64,000 bases of DNA, taken from assembly GCA_964630785.1 (NCBI GenBank), contig CAZVZG010000018.1, forward strand, positions 1-64,000, written 5' to 3'. Within the stretch, counting starts at the first letter, position 1, and every line of letters begins with the position of its first letter. Source of the stretch: JADLCX01 sp964630785 (GTDB lineage: Bacteria; Planctomycetota; Phycisphaerae; Phycisphaerales; UBA1924). Below, piece by piece: positions 51,136-60,320 of the stretch. The translations under genes were made by a program, and so were the position numbers. The notes beneath the pieces were generated by a model. The model ran no database searches. It was not told the DNA's origin and saw only the letters and a program-made list of their open reading frames with translations.

Positions 51136-53124
51136 ATGACTCTGGTTCGGACGACTGGCCACAGGGCCCGGTGGTGCAATCGCTCCGTGTGCGTGGGCCT
51201 GGCGCTCGCGGCGTCGCTGCTGGCTGCCGCGGGGTGCAGCGAGGCGCCCAAGCACACCAAGGAAGTGGCGCCGGTGATCATCCGCGACGTGCCGGACGTG
51301 CTGCGGGGCACGATCGGGGCGGAGGCATCGATCAACGGCACGCAGCCGCAACTGGTGTCCGGCCTGGGAATCGTCGTGCACCTCAACGAAACCGGAGGCG
51401 GCAACTTGACGCCGGCGGTTTCCACGACGATGGAGCGCGAGCTGGCTATGCACGGTGTGGGCCGGGGCGGAAATGCGGGCGGGGCGCTCGAGGGCATGTC
51501 GCCGCAGGAGTTCCTGCGCAGCAAGCGCGTCGCCGTGGTGATTGTGGAAGCCAAGGTTCCGCCCGGCGCTCCCGAGGATGCCGCTTTCGACGTGATGGTG
51601 CGGACCCTTCCCGGATCGAGCGTGACGAGCCTGGAAGGCGGAGTTTTGTGGAGCACGGACCTTCGCTTGGGGCCGCCGACGACCTTCGGCGGCTATAAGA
51701 CGCGGCGTCTGGCCGTGGCCGCGGGACCGATCTACATCAACCCGTTCGCCGAGCCCGGCAGCGGCGGGGATATGGGCGTCACACGCACGGTGGGGCGTGT
51801 GCTCGACGGCGGGCGGATGGTCGAGCCGCTGAAACTCGAACTCGTGCTGGACACCGATTCGCACTCGCGTGCCAGAACGATGGTCGCGGCGATCAACGGG
51901 CGTTTCCCCCGTGAACCGGGTGAGTCGGGCGAGACGGCCCGCGGGCGCGGCTCAGAGGCCGGGTCAGGGGGCTCGCGTCAGAGCATCGCCATCAGCGTGC
52001 CGCGGAAGTACAAGGACCGGGCGGCTGAGTTCCTGCAACTGCTGCGGTACACGCGGGTGGACCCCTCATACCCGGAGGAGTTCGCACGCCGCTACGTGGA
52101 AGAACTGAAAGTCAACACCGCGTTGAGCGAGCAACTGGGCTGGTGCCTGAAAGCAATCGGCAAGCCGGCGATCCCGTTCCTGGTGCCGCTGTACGACTAT
52201 CCCGAGTTGGCGCCGCGTTTGACTGCGCTGGAGGCGGGGGCCTCACTGGGCGACGCCCGCGCGGCCCCGCACCTGATCGATCTCGCGCGGACCGCCACGC
52301 CGGGCATCAAGACCCAGGCCATCAAGCTCCTGGCGCGGATGCCTTTCAACCCGCAGATCAACGTCGCGCTCCGCGACCTCGTGAACTCCCCGGAACTCGA
52401 CGTCAAGGTCGCGGCCTGGGAGGCCCTGAGCGATCGGAACGACCCGAGCATCCTACGCGAGAACATCGGGTCGGACCCGACCCGCCCGAAGTTCATCCTC
52501 GAGACCGTCCCCTCCAGCGACACCATGATCTATGTGACGCAGCAGGGCGAACCGAGGATCGTGATCTTTGGAAACGCGGGCGGGGGGGGACACAACGGCG
52601 ACCAGCCCGGCATTCGGATCAACCGACCGACCCTGGTTACGGCGTGGTCGGACCGGCTGATGATCGCGGCCGATACCCCGACGTCGGACGTTCGGCTGCG
52701 GTATCTCAGCGGGCGCACCGGCGAGGCCGTGCAGTCGGCCGTGCCCTCGGACCTCACGGGATTCGTCGAGTTTCTGGCCCACAAGCCGACGCCCGAGGAT
52801 CCGGGCCCGGGCCTGGATTTCTCCTACTCCGACGTTGTCGGCGCGCTGTACGAACTTTCGCGCCAGGGCGGCGTGTCGGCGGTGTTTGCCACCGAGCAGG
52901 ACCTGCTCCGGGCCGAGATCTATGAGGCATCGCAGGCCACGGTGCTGGCCGACCGCCCGGAGACGACCGCGGCGGACGACCCCGCGGCGGCCACGGCGGA
53001 CACGATCGTGTTCCGCCCGCGAACCCCGACGAAGATCCAGGGCGTGGAGGACACACCGGCTCAAGCGGACTGGAAGCCGCGGATCGTGCCCCTGACGCGC
53101 CCCGCGCCCCCGCCGCCGAAGTAA
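51136..53124 (+). CDS. FlgI-like (flagellar P-ring fold) lipoprotein with HEAT-like segment
   Basis: 662 residues from the ATG at 51136, with GGGAG 8 nt upstream. A lipobox ends at Cys-34 (LLAAAGC). The N-terminal third resembles FlgI: QLVSGLGIVVHLNETGG matches its NQLVGYGLVVGLNGTGD-type start, and VIVEAKVPPGAP, FDVMVRTLPGSSVTSLEGG and LWSTDLRLG match the following strands. Residues about 340-480 are helical repeats like HEAT (AAPHLIDLARTATPGIKTQA, LDVKVAAWEALSDRND), not part of FlgI. The C-terminal part is beta-rich with a Pro-rich end. True FlgI is a soluble periplasmic ring protein, so a lipid anchor and HEAT repeats are odd. No other flagellar gene is in the window, so a non-flagellar role is possible. 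Confidence 0.7.
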   Translation: MTLVRTTGHRARWCNRSVCVGLALAASLLAAAGCSEAPKHTKEVAPVIIRDVPDVLRGTIGAEASINGTQPQLVSGLGIVVHLNETGGGNLTPAVSTTMERELAMHGVGRGGNAGGALEGMSPQEFLRSKRVAVVIVEAKVPPGAPEDAAFDVMVRTLPGSSVTSLEGGVLWSTDLRLGPPTTFGGYKTRRLAVAAGPIYINPFAEPGSGGDMGVTRTVGRVLDGGRMVEPLKLELVLDTDSHSRARTMVAAINGRFPREPGESGETARGRGSEAGSGGSRQSIAISVPRKYKDRAAEFLQLLRYTRVDPSYPEEFARRYVEELKVNTALSEQLGWCLKAIGKPAIPFLVPLYDYPELAPRLTALEAGASLGDARAAPHLIDLARTATPGIKTQAIKLLARMPFNPQINVALRDLVNSPELDVKVAAWEALSDRNDPSILRENIGSDPTRPKFILETVPSSDTMIYVTQQGEPRIVIFGNAGGGGHNGDQPGIRINRPTLVTAWSDRLMIAADTPTSDVRLRYLSGRTGEAVQSAVPSDLTGFVEFLAHKPTPEDPGPGLDFSYSDVVGALYELSRQGGVSAVFATEQDLLRAEIYEASQATVLADRPETTAADDPAAATADTIVFRPRTPTKIQGVEDTPAQADWKPRIVPLTRPAPPPPK

Positions 53125-53371
53125 CACGCCCGGACGCCGCACACGTCATTTCTGACGGTCGGGCCCATGGGCGGCCGATCCACACCTGATTTGTCGGAGC
53201 GGGTCTGGGGATTCGCCACCCCTACCCCCACCGTCTCGGCTATCCTCTGGCCCGTCGCCGCGAGTTCAGCACCGGAGCGTGGACCTGCTCTGAGGCGGCG
53301 GCCGGGCCGGGCGCGGCGCACGCGGATCGGACCGGGACGGACGCTTTCGCAGCACGGAGGTTGCTTCAGCG

Positions 53372-56300
53372 ATGCGATTGGCCAAGCTCACCCTCAACGG
53401 GTTCAAGTCCTTCGCGGACAAGACGGAGTTCACCTTCGACGAGCCGGTGATCGGCATCGTCGGCCCCAACGGGTGCGGCAAAAGCAACGTCGTCGACGCC
53501 GTGAAGTGGGTGCTGGGTGAGCGATCCAGTAAGAGCCTGCGCGGCAAGGAGATGATCGACGTCATCTTCGCCGGCTCGGCCGCTCGCAAGCAGCTGGGCA
53601 TGGCCAGCGTCACGCTGACTTTCGACAACCCGCGGGGCGAGGGGACGGGGTCCGAGGACCACGCGGTGGAGTTCCATGAGGACCCGAGCGAGGAAACTCC
53701 CGAGATCGCGGACGCCGCGGGTACGGAATCGGCGCAGCCTGTTGAAGGCAGTCTCAACGGAGAGGCCGTGATCGCCGCCACGAGCACGGACGAGCCCCCG
53801 CCCGAGATCGTGGTCTCACGCCGGAACATCAACCGGGGCCTGCCGATCGACACCGACACGGTGGACGTCGAGCGCCGGCTGTACCGTGACGGGACGAGCC
53901 AGTACCTCATCAACGGTCGGCGGTGCCGGCTTCGCGACATCGTCGAGCTGTTCATGGACACGGGTATCGGTGCCGACGCCTACTCGATCATCGAGCAGGG
54001 CAAGGTCGACGCGATGCTCATGGCCAGCCCGCAAGAGCGGCGAACGATTTTCGAGGAGGCGGCGGGGATCGCCAAGTTCAAGGCGCGTCGGATCGAGGCC
54101 GAGCGCAAACTGGAGCGGGCCGAGGCCAACTTGGCCGTCAGCCGCGAGCAACTGGCCACGACCGAGCGCCGCCTGCGGATCGTCAAGGGTCAAGCGGCCA
54201 AAGCCCGCGTGTTCCAAAGACTGGACGCCGAACTCAAGGCCCTGCGCTGCGTGTCGGCCCTCGACCAGTACGACGACCTGCGCCAGCGACTGGAAGGGCT
54301 GACGCACCAACTCACCGGCTTGGAAGCGCAGCGCCGCCAGGCGGCGGAGGTCCTTGCCGGGCTGGAGGCCGCCAAGCAGGAAGCCGAGCTGCGCCGGGGC
54401 GACCTGCAAACGGCCCAACGCCGGGCCGAGTCAGCGTTGCAGTCATCGCGGCACGCGGAGTCGTCGGCCCGCCAGCGTCAGGACATGACGCGCCGCACGC
54501 TCGCCGAGAGCCAGGCCCAGATCGAAGAAGATTCCAAGCAGCTCGACGTGGCGGAAAAATGGATCGCGGAGATCGCCGCGGCCGTGACCGAGCAGGCCGA
54601 GCAGGTCGCCCGACTGGGCGAGGAACTCACGCTCGCCGAAAAGCGGCTGACCGACCTGGCGCAGGAGCGCTCCGCGGCACACGCCCGCGTGAACGAGACC
54701 CGCAACGAGCAATCGCAGAAGCGGGCCGCCGCGGCGAGCATCGACCGCGAGCGCACCGGCATCCTCGCGGCCGTGGAGGGCGACAAGCGTCGTATCGGCT
54801 CGATGCGCGAGCAACTGGCCTCGCTCACACGCAAGAAAGAAGGCAACGCGGGTGAGCGGGAGCGTGTGGGCGCGATGGCCGGGGCGTCGGCCGCGGCCCG
54901 CGCGATGTGCGAAACCCGCGCCGGCGAACTCGAATCGCAGATCGAAGAACTGAGCGCGGCATCGGGCCGGCTTTCCGACGACCGGCGCGGGCTGGCCGAG
55001 CGGGTCGGGGAGTTGCAGCAGCAGGCGGTGCGCCTCGACAGCCGACGCGGCACGCTGCGGGAGTTGCAGGATTCGCACGCCGGGCTGGGCGAGGCGGTGC
55101 GCTTCGTGCTCGGGGCCCAACGGAAGGGCGAGGGGTTCTCCACCGTCGTCGGCGTGCTCGCGGACCTGATCCACGTGGAAGGCCCGGGCGCGCGGCCGGA
55201 GTGCGTCGAAGCGGCCTTGGGCGCCAATCTGCAAGCGCTGGTGGTGCCGACACTGGCCGAACTGCCTAGCGACGAAGAGTTGGCCCGGCTGCCCGGGCGG
55301 GCGACGTTCGTGGCGCTACAGGGATTCGGTACCGGTGGGGACGACGGCACCGCCCAGTCATCATCCGCCGGCGGACCGGCGACGAAGGAAACCGGCGAGA
55401 CGGGCGAGGTCGTTGCCATGCTCGGCGGCGCGACGGGCTACCTGGCCCGCGTCCGCTCGATGGTCGCTCCCAAGCCCGACGCGATCGAGCGTTTGGGCCC
55501 GGGCGCCGGCGATGCGATCACCGATCTGCTCGACCGGCTGTTGAACAAAACCCTGCTGGCCCGCGATCTGGACAGCGCGATCCTGCTTCTGGCGGGGCCG
55601 ATGGTGGATGCCGGGGCGAGGTTCGTCACATCGGACGCACGCATCCTGGAGCACGACGGTCGGATCATCGCCGGCCCGGAAGTCGCCGAGAACGGCGGCG
55701 TGCTGCAGCGTGCCGCGGAACTCGCGTCGCTGGAGTCCGAACTGACCATCGCCCGCGAGCGGCTTGAGTCGCAGCGGGCCGCGCTGGCCGCGGTCGATGA
55801 ACAGGCGGCGGACGTCTCGACCCGCGAGGGCGGGCTCCGCAAACAACTGGCCCAGACGCAGCGCGAGCTGGCCGGTCACGAGGCCCAGGCGGACCGCCAC
55901 GCCGCGGACCTGGCCCGGCTGGAGCGCGAGGCCGCGAACCTCGAGCAGGAGTCGAGCGACCTCGCGGCGCGGTGCGACAAGATCGAGTCCGAACAAGCCG
56001 GCGCGCTCGCCAGGGCCGAGAGCCTCGCTCGCCTGTTCGACGAACAGTCGGGCGCGGCCGCGGCGCTCGACCGGCGGATCGAAGAGGCCCAGACCGCCGC
56101 GGACGTCGCGATGGAGCAGCTCACGGGCGCGAAGGTGGAGGCCGGGCGGGCCAACGAACAACTCGCGGCCGCGAGGCGCGAGAAGAGCCGGCTGGAGATG
56201 ACCGGTGACGAGGCGGACCGTCGCAAGCGGTACCTCGCGGGCCAACTGGATCAACGACGCACGGGACTCTCGCAGCACGAGCGCGTGCTGAGCGAATGCG

Positions 56301-57805
56301 CTTCCACGATCGAGCGGTCGGTGGCGGAGGCCGACGCGGCCGAGCGCGAACTCGCCGAAGTGACACAGACGCTGGAAGAGGCCACGCACGAAGCGGGCGA
56401 ACTGGGCGAGAAGGTGCTCATCGCCCGCCAGGGCGCCCAGGGCGTCGAGCGCGATTGGCACAGCGTGGAGGTCGCGCGGCGCGAGGTCGAGGTGAAACGC
56501 GAAGGCCTGGAGGACCGCAGCCAGCAGGAGCTCGGTCTCGACCTGCCCAGAGAATACCCGGACTACCTGGCGATGCTGGCGGAGGAGGAGTTTGAGTTCC
56601 CCGCCACGAGTGCGGACGGTGAGGAGCTAGGGTTCAGTTCGGGCGAAGCGGGATCGGTAGGCGACGGTTCGCTCTGCGAGCCCTCCACCCTTCCCTCTCC
56701 CTCTGGGAGGGAGAGTCATCGTGTGCGTGTCCGGGTGCTGCGCATCAAAGCCGACTTCGCCGCCGAGGAGATCGACCGCCTCCGTGGGGAGATCAAGCAG
56801 CTCGGCAACGTCAACCTCGACGCGATCGACGAGGAAAACACGCTCGCGGCCCGGAACGAGGACCTCATCAAGCAGGTCGCCGACATCGACGCGGCCCGCG
56901 TGCAGCTCACCGAGCTCATCGAGAAGCTCAACACCGCCAGCCGCGACCGCTTCAAAGAGACGTTCGAGGCGATCGAGCGGCACTTCTCCGCGCCCGACGG
57001 CATGTTCCGCCAGCTCTTCGGAGGGGGCGAGGCGAAGGTCCGGCTCATGCCGCTGGTGAAGGAGGGGCCGAACGGTGAAAAGATCGTCACCGATCAGACC
57101 GACTGGCTCGAGAGCGGCGTGGAGGTGATCGCCAAGCCGCCGGGCAAGCAGCCGCGGAGCATCAACCAGCTCTCCGGCGGCGAAAAGACGATGACCGCGA
57201 TCGCGCTGCTGCTGTCGATCTTCAAGAGCAAGCCGAGCTGCTTCTGCGTGCTCGACGAGGTGGACGCCGCGCTCGACGAAGCCAACACCGAGCGCTTCTG
57301 CAAGGTGATCCACCACTTCCTCGGCCATTCCCACTTCATCGTCATCACGCACCATAAGCGGACGATGCAGGCCGCGGACCGGCTCTACGGCGTGACCATG
57401 CAGGAACGCGGCGTGAGCAAGCGCGTGACGGTGAAGCTGGACCAGGTGGGCGAGAAGGGCGACATCGCCGAAGGGGCCGCCGCGACGGTGGTCCCGCCCG
57501 CTGGGCAGCTGACCGAGGCGGTCAAGAAGCCCAGGAAACAGCACGACGTACGCCCGACCGAGCCCGCGCCGAGCACGGCTCCGGAAGCTCCGGAGGTCGT
57601 TACGCGGCCTATTGCGGTCCCCGCGCCGGGGGTACGTCGAAAGCGCACGCTGCTCGAGGCCACCGGCCTCACCGGGCTGACCGAAGAGGGCGATCCGTCC
57701 GAGCCCGTGCTCGTTCGGATCGGCAAACCCAGCGGCGTGTTGCGCCGGGCCTTCAACGCGACGGGTGAGGAGGTGGGCGTGGAGACGGACGAAGGCGCGA
57801 AGTAA
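53372..57805 (+). CDS. smc: Chromosome segregation protein SMC
   Basis: 1477 residues; GGAGG lies 11 nt before the ATG. Walker A GPNGCGKS is at 31-38, the ABC signature LSGGEK at 1267-1272 and Walker B CFCVLDEVDAALDE at about 1291-1304. Long coiled coils run from about 215 to 540 and 770 to 1060, with a hinge between (LGAQRKGEGFSTVVGVLADL onwards). It is some 300 residues longer than usual: an acidic insert of about 60 residues in the N-terminal head (about 88-148), a 45-residue insert before the C-terminal head (near 1080-1120, partly encoded by a palindromic repeat at 56695), and a Pro/Thr-rich tail of about 115 residues after the ATPase core. ScpA and ScpB are not in the window. Confidence 0.95.
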   Translation: MRLAKLTLNGFKSFADKTEFTFDEPVIGIVGPNGCGKSNVVDAVKWVLGERSSKSLRGKEMIDVIFAGSAARKQLGMASVTLTFDNPRGEGTGSEDHAVEFHEDPSEETPEIADAAGTESAQPVEGSLNGEAVIAATSTDEPPPEIVVSRRNINRGLPIDTDTVDVERRLYRDGTSQYLINGRRCRLRDIVELFMDTGIGADAYSIIEQGKVDAMLMASPQERRTIFEEAAGIAKFKARRIEAERKLERAEANLAVSREQLATTERRLRIVKGQAAKARVFQRLDAELKALRCVSALDQYDDLRQRLEGLTHQLTGLEAQRRQAAEVLAGLEAAKQEAELRRGDLQTAQRRAESALQSSRHAESSARQRQDMTRRTLAESQAQIEEDSKQLDVAEKWIAEIAAAVTEQAEQVARLGEELTLAEKRLTDLAQERSAAHARVNETRNEQSQKRAAAASIDRERTGILAAVEGDKRRIGSMREQLASLTRKKEGNAGERERVGAMAGASAAARAMCETRAGELESQIEELSAASGRLSDDRRGLAERVGELQQQAVRLDSRRGTLRELQDSHAGLGEAVRFVLGAQRKGEGFSTVVGVLADLIHVEGPGARPECVEAALGANLQALVVPTLAELPSDEELARLPGRATFVALQGFGTGGDDGTAQSSSAGGPATKETGETGEVVAMLGGATGYLARVRSMVAPKPDAIERLGPGAGDAITDLLDRLLNKTLLARDLDSAILLLAGPMVDAGARFVTSDARILEHDGRIIAGPEVAENGGVLQRAAELASLESELTIARERLESQRAALAAVDEQAADVSTREGGLRKQLAQTQRELAGHEAQADRHAADLARLEREAANLEQESSDLAARCDKIESEQAGALARAESLARLFDEQSGAAAALDRRIEEAQTAADVAMEQLTGAKVEAGRANEQLAAARREKSRLEMTGDEADRRKRYLAGQLDQRRTGLSQHERVLSECASTIERSVAEADAAERELAEVTQTLEEATHEAGELGEKVLIARQGAQGVERDWHSVEVARREVEVKREGLEDRSQQELGLDLPREYPDYLAMLAEEEFEFPATSADGEELGFSSGEAGSVGDGSLCEPSTLPSPSGRESHRVRVRVLRIKADFAAEEIDRLRGEIKQLGNVNLDAIDEENTLAARNEDLIKQVADIDAARVQLTELIEKLNTASRDRFKETFEAIERHFSAPDGMFRQLFGGGEAKVRLMPLVKEGPNGEKIVTDQTDWLESGVEVIAKPPGKQPRSINQLSGGEKTMTAIALLLSIFKSKPSCFCVLDEVDAALDEANTERFCKVIHHFLGHSHFIVITHHKRTMQAADRLYGVTMQERGVSKRVTVKLDQVGEKGDIAEGAAATVVPPAGQLTEAVKKPRKQHDVRPTEPAPSTAPEAPEVVTRPIAVPAPGVRRKRTLLEATGLTGLTEEGDPSEPVLVRIGKPSGVLRRAFNATGEEVGVETDEGAK
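56695..56715 (+). repeat. Palindromic repeat inside smc
   Basis: Perfect 9-bp arms (56695-56703 and 56707-56715) around a 3-nt loop, made of CTC/GAG units, in a stretch that encodes a Ser/Pro/Arg-rich insert of SMC. It has the look of small intergenic palindromes, here read in frame. Confidence 0.65.
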
Positions 57806-57855
57806 CGGTGTTGCGAGGTTGACTCTCGCTCCTCCCGAGCGCTTGGGAACACCGG

Positions 57856-57884
57856 TTCACCGCGGAGACACGGAAGACGCGGAG
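57856..57884 (-). repeat. Degenerate 29-nt repeat, copy 1 (left of pyrD)
   Basis: Read on the minus strand, this is CTCCGCGTCTTCCGTGTCTC followed by CGCGGTGAA. It resembles the copy at 59078-59107 in opposite orientation. Such Ctccg-type strings recur between genes in many genomes, with no known function. Confidence 0.5.
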
Positions 57885-57900
57885 GAGGCGGTACGGCGGA

Positions 57901-58878
57901 TCAACCGTCCGCACGCTCGATCCGCGCGGCCCCGACCAGTTCTTCGATGCCGGCCGCTCCCTGCCGAATCACCCATCGTTCCAGCCCTCGAACCACCTTG
58001 ATCGGCGCCCGCGGATCGGCGAAGAGCGCTGTGCCCATGCCGACGGCCGACGCGCCCGCGAGGATGAACTCGGCCGCGTCACGCCAGTTCATCACGCCGC
58101 CGAGTCCGACGATCGGCAGGTGCTTGCCGGGTCCGTGCAGGTCGCGCCCGCACTTGCTGAACACCTCCCAGACGGCGCGCACCGCGGGCGCGTGCACGGC
58201 CGGACCGGAGAGGCCGCCGGTGACGTTCGCCAGCAGCGGCCGGCGAGTCTCCACGTCGATCGCCATCGCCGCGATGGTGTTGCCGATAGTCAGGCCGACT
58301 CGGGGCGAGCCGCCCGCGGCCTCGACGACGGCGCGAGCGATCGCCGCGACCTCGGGGACAACCGGCGAGAGTTTCACGAGCAGCGGCACCTCAGCCGTGA
58401 CCGCGCAGACCGCTCGCACCACCTCCGCGGCCGCGCCGGGGGTCGCGCCGAACTCGGTGCCGTGGCGGACGTTGGGGCAGGAGAGGTTGATCTCGATGGC
58501 ATCGAGCCCGGGCAGTTCGGCGAGCGCGGCCGCGACGGCCGCGTAGTCCTCGACGCTGAACCCAGCGACGGAGGCGATGACCGGGCAGGCGGCCTCGCCG
58601 CGCCGCGGCCAGTAATCACGCTCGAACGCCTCGATGCCGGGGTTGGCCAGCCCGATTGCGTTGAGCATCCCGACGCCCGTGGCCGATGGGTGAGGAAGGA
58701 TGCGCCACGTGGGGTTGCCCTCGCGCGGCTGGGGCGTGATCGACTTGGTGACCAGTCCGCCCACGTGCGAGAGGTCGAGCGCCCCGGCCATCTCGTGCAG
58801 CGTGCCGCTGGCACCAGCCGCGAGCAGCACCGGGTTGCGGAGTTCGAAGCCGGCCAAGTTGGTCGCGAGGAGCGACAT
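57901..58878 (-). CDS. pyrD: Dihydroorotate dehydrogenase (class 1B type)
   Basis: 325 residues from the ATG at 58878; the longer frame to 59142 has no family features. Lys-45 in GLVTKSITPQPREGNP, the NLSCPNV motif with the catalytic Cys-134, LLVKLSPVVPEV, GLTIGNTIAAMAID and the FMN phosphate site LPIVGLGGVMNWRDAAEF with GASAVGMGTALF are all as in class 1 enzymes. A Cys instead of Ser as base, together with the sequence type, suggests class 1B, which normally works with an iron-sulfur electron-transfer subunit (PyrK); no pyrK gene is in view. The enzyme makes orotate for pyrimidine synthesis. Degenerate repeats in inverted order flank the gene. Confidence 0.92.
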   Translation of the reverse strand: MSLLATNLAGFELRNPVLLAAGASGTLHEMAGALDLSHVGGLVTKSITPQPREGNPTWRILPHPSATGVGMLNAIGLANPGIEAFERDYWPRRGEAACPVIASVAGFSVEDYAAVAAALAELPGLDAIEINLSCPNVRHGTEFGATPGAAAEVVRAVCAVTAEVPLLVKLSPVVPEVAAIARAVVEAAGGSPRVGLTIGNTIAAMAIDVETRRPLLANVTGGLSGPAVHAPAVRAVWEVFSKCGRDLHGPGKHLPIVGLGGVMNWRDAAEFILAGASAVGMGTALFADPRAPIKVVRGLERWVIRQGAAGIEELVGAARIERADG

Positions 58879-59077
58879 CTCAAGCGGAGGGTACACGGGA
58901 TTGATCGTGGACGACTCGGGGGAAGCGATGCGAGGGCGGCAACGGCTCGGGAGAACGAGTTGGCCTCGGATGAACACGGATGGGCACGGATCTGGAGTCG
59001 AAACCGGGCGGGTCTGAGGTGGGGCCCTGGACGAGCCTTTGAGCCATGACTCGCAGTCCGCTCGCCACGGCGTCCCG

Positions 59078-59107
59078 CTCCGTGCTCTGCGTGCCCTCAG
59101 TGGTGAA
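59078..59107 (+). repeat. Degenerate 30-nt repeat, copy 2 (right of pyrD)
   Basis: CTCCGTGCTCTGCGTGCCCT followed by CAGTGGTGAA on the plus strand. It is the inverted partner of the repeat at 57856-57884. A second short tandem string with three ACGGAT units sits at 58963-58995. Confidence 0.5.
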
Positions 59108-59119
59108 TATGCTTGCCGC

Positions 59120-59803
59120 ATGTCCGACATCGAACGCCGCATCGCTCAGTTCCAGAACATGGCCCAGGCCGATCCCGAGAACGAGATGGCCCATTTTTCG
59201 TTGGCCAAGGCGTTTTACGACGCGGGCCGGTTCGGCGAGGCGGCCCAGAACTTTGTGCGCTGCACCGAGCTGGCGCCGAGCATGAGCAAGGCGTACCAGA
59301 TGGCCGCGGAGTCGTTTCTGAAGGCGGGCGACAAGGACATGGCCTCGCAGCTCGCGACGCGGGGCTTCTCCATCGCGGCCGACCGCGGCGACCTGATGCC
59401 CAAGAACGCGATGGCCGACCTGCTCAAGAGCCTGGGTCGGCCCGTGCCCGTGCCCCCGCCGCGAGCGGGGGCGGGCACGGGCGGCGGAGACTTCAGCTTG
59501 CTCGGGGGGGGTGGCGGGAAGAAGAAGCACGAGGGCCCGATCCCACCGGGTACATTCGTGTGTCAGCGCACCGGACGGCCGGGCACCAAGATGGCTCGCC
59601 CGCCGTTCAAGGGGCCGGTGGGCCAGTGGATCTTCGAGAACATCTCGCGCGAGACGTTCGAGGCGTGGGTCGCCCAGGGGACGAAGGTCATCAACGAACT
59701 GCGCCTGGACCTCTCGCGCGAGAACGACAGCGAGACGTACGACCAGCACATGCGCGAGTTTTTGGGGATCGATGAAGCGTTGTACGAAGAGTTGACCAAG
59801 TGA
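59120..59803 (+). CDS. TPR-like protein fused to a YggX-type iron-trafficking domain
   Basis: 227 residues from the ATG at 59120. Residues 1-105 are TPR-like helices (AHFSLAKAFYDAGRFGEAAQ, KAYQMAAESFLKAGDKDMAS). A Gly/Pro-rich linker leads to residues 145-225, which match YggX: TFVCQRTG with Cys-148, PPFKGPVGQWIFENISRETF, EAWVAQGTKVINELRLDLS and MREFLGI. YggX proteins of about 90 residues protect iron-sulfur clusters and assist ferrous iron handling in the cytoplasm. A TPR fusion suggests docking to a partner. The long upstream frame covers a repeat and is not coding. Confidence 0.85.
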   Translation: MSDIERRIAQFQNMAQADPENEMAHFSLAKAFYDAGRFGEAAQNFVRCTELAPSMSKAYQMAAESFLKAGDKDMASQLATRGFSIAADRGDLMPKNAMADLLKSLGRPVPVPPPRAGAGTGGGDFSLLGGGGGKKKHEGPIPPGTFVCQRTGRPGTKMARPPFKGPVGQWIFENISRETFEAWVAQGTKVINELRLDLSRENDSETYDQHMREFLGIDEALYEELTK

Positions 59804-59811
59804 CTCGATAG

Positions 59812-59877
59812 CGGATTTCGGATAGCGGATGGCGGACTTCCGAAATCCACCATCCACCATCCGCTATCCGAAATCCG
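59812..59877. repeat. Perfect 21-bp inverted repeat between genes
   Basis: Arms 59812-59832 and 59857-59877 are perfect inverted copies with a 24-nt centre that itself contains another fragment of the same unit (ATCCGAAATCC-like strings). It starts 9 bp after the YggX-fusion stop and ends 8 bp before the next gene's ATG, so it may act as a transcript-end or processing structure. It is built of ATCCG/CGGAT units, a composition unlike the surrounding DNA. Confidence 0.85.
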
Positions 59878-59885
59878 ATATCGCG

Positions 59886-60233
59886 ATGAACCACTACCAC
59901 ATTTGGGTCAACCTCAAGGACAGCCGGCGCGACGTCGAGTTTGCGCGGAACGTCGGCGCGTATCTGGGTTGGCTCAAAGACCGCGGCAAGATCGCCGGGT
60001 GGACGCTGGCGCGACGGAAGCTCGGCTTCGGTCCGGACAATCTCGGCGAGTATCACGTCGTGGTCAGTTGCGATACGCTGGCGCAGCTCGACGAGGCGTT
60101 CATGGCCGTCGCGCCGCGCGAGGGTGATGTCCAGCAACTGCACGCGGCGGTGTATTCGATGGTGACCGATTTCAGGTCGGCCCTGTACCGCGATTTCCCC
60201 GATGATGTGCGGAAGGTGGATCGGCCGGAGTGA
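59886..60233 (+). CDS. DUF6614-like small protein
   Basis: 115 residues from the ATG at 59886. The sequence MNHYHIWVNLKDSRRDVEFA, then YLGWLKDRGKIAGWTLARRK, LGFGPDNLGEYHVVV and DFRSALYRDFPDD fits a family of small alpha/beta proteins, probably with a ferredoxin-like dimeric barrel fold, listed as DUF6614 as far as I recall. Function is unknown. No signal peptide or membrane segment. A perfect 21-bp inverted repeat ends 8 bp before its start, occupying the place where a ribosome binding site would be; translation may therefore depend on hairpin opening. Confidence 0.75.
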   Translation: MNHYHIWVNLKDSRRDVEFARNVGAYLGWLKDRGKIAGWTLARRKLGFGPDNLGEYHVVVSCDTLAQLDEAFMAVAPREGDVQQLHAAVYSMVTDFRSALYRDFPDDVRKVDRPE

Positions 60234-60320
60234 ATGGGCTTCGCTCGCCCTCATGCTTGACATCCCCCGCACCCGTCAAGTTCCAGCCGCGTCCGATATC
60301 CCGCCGCGTTCCCGTGTCGG

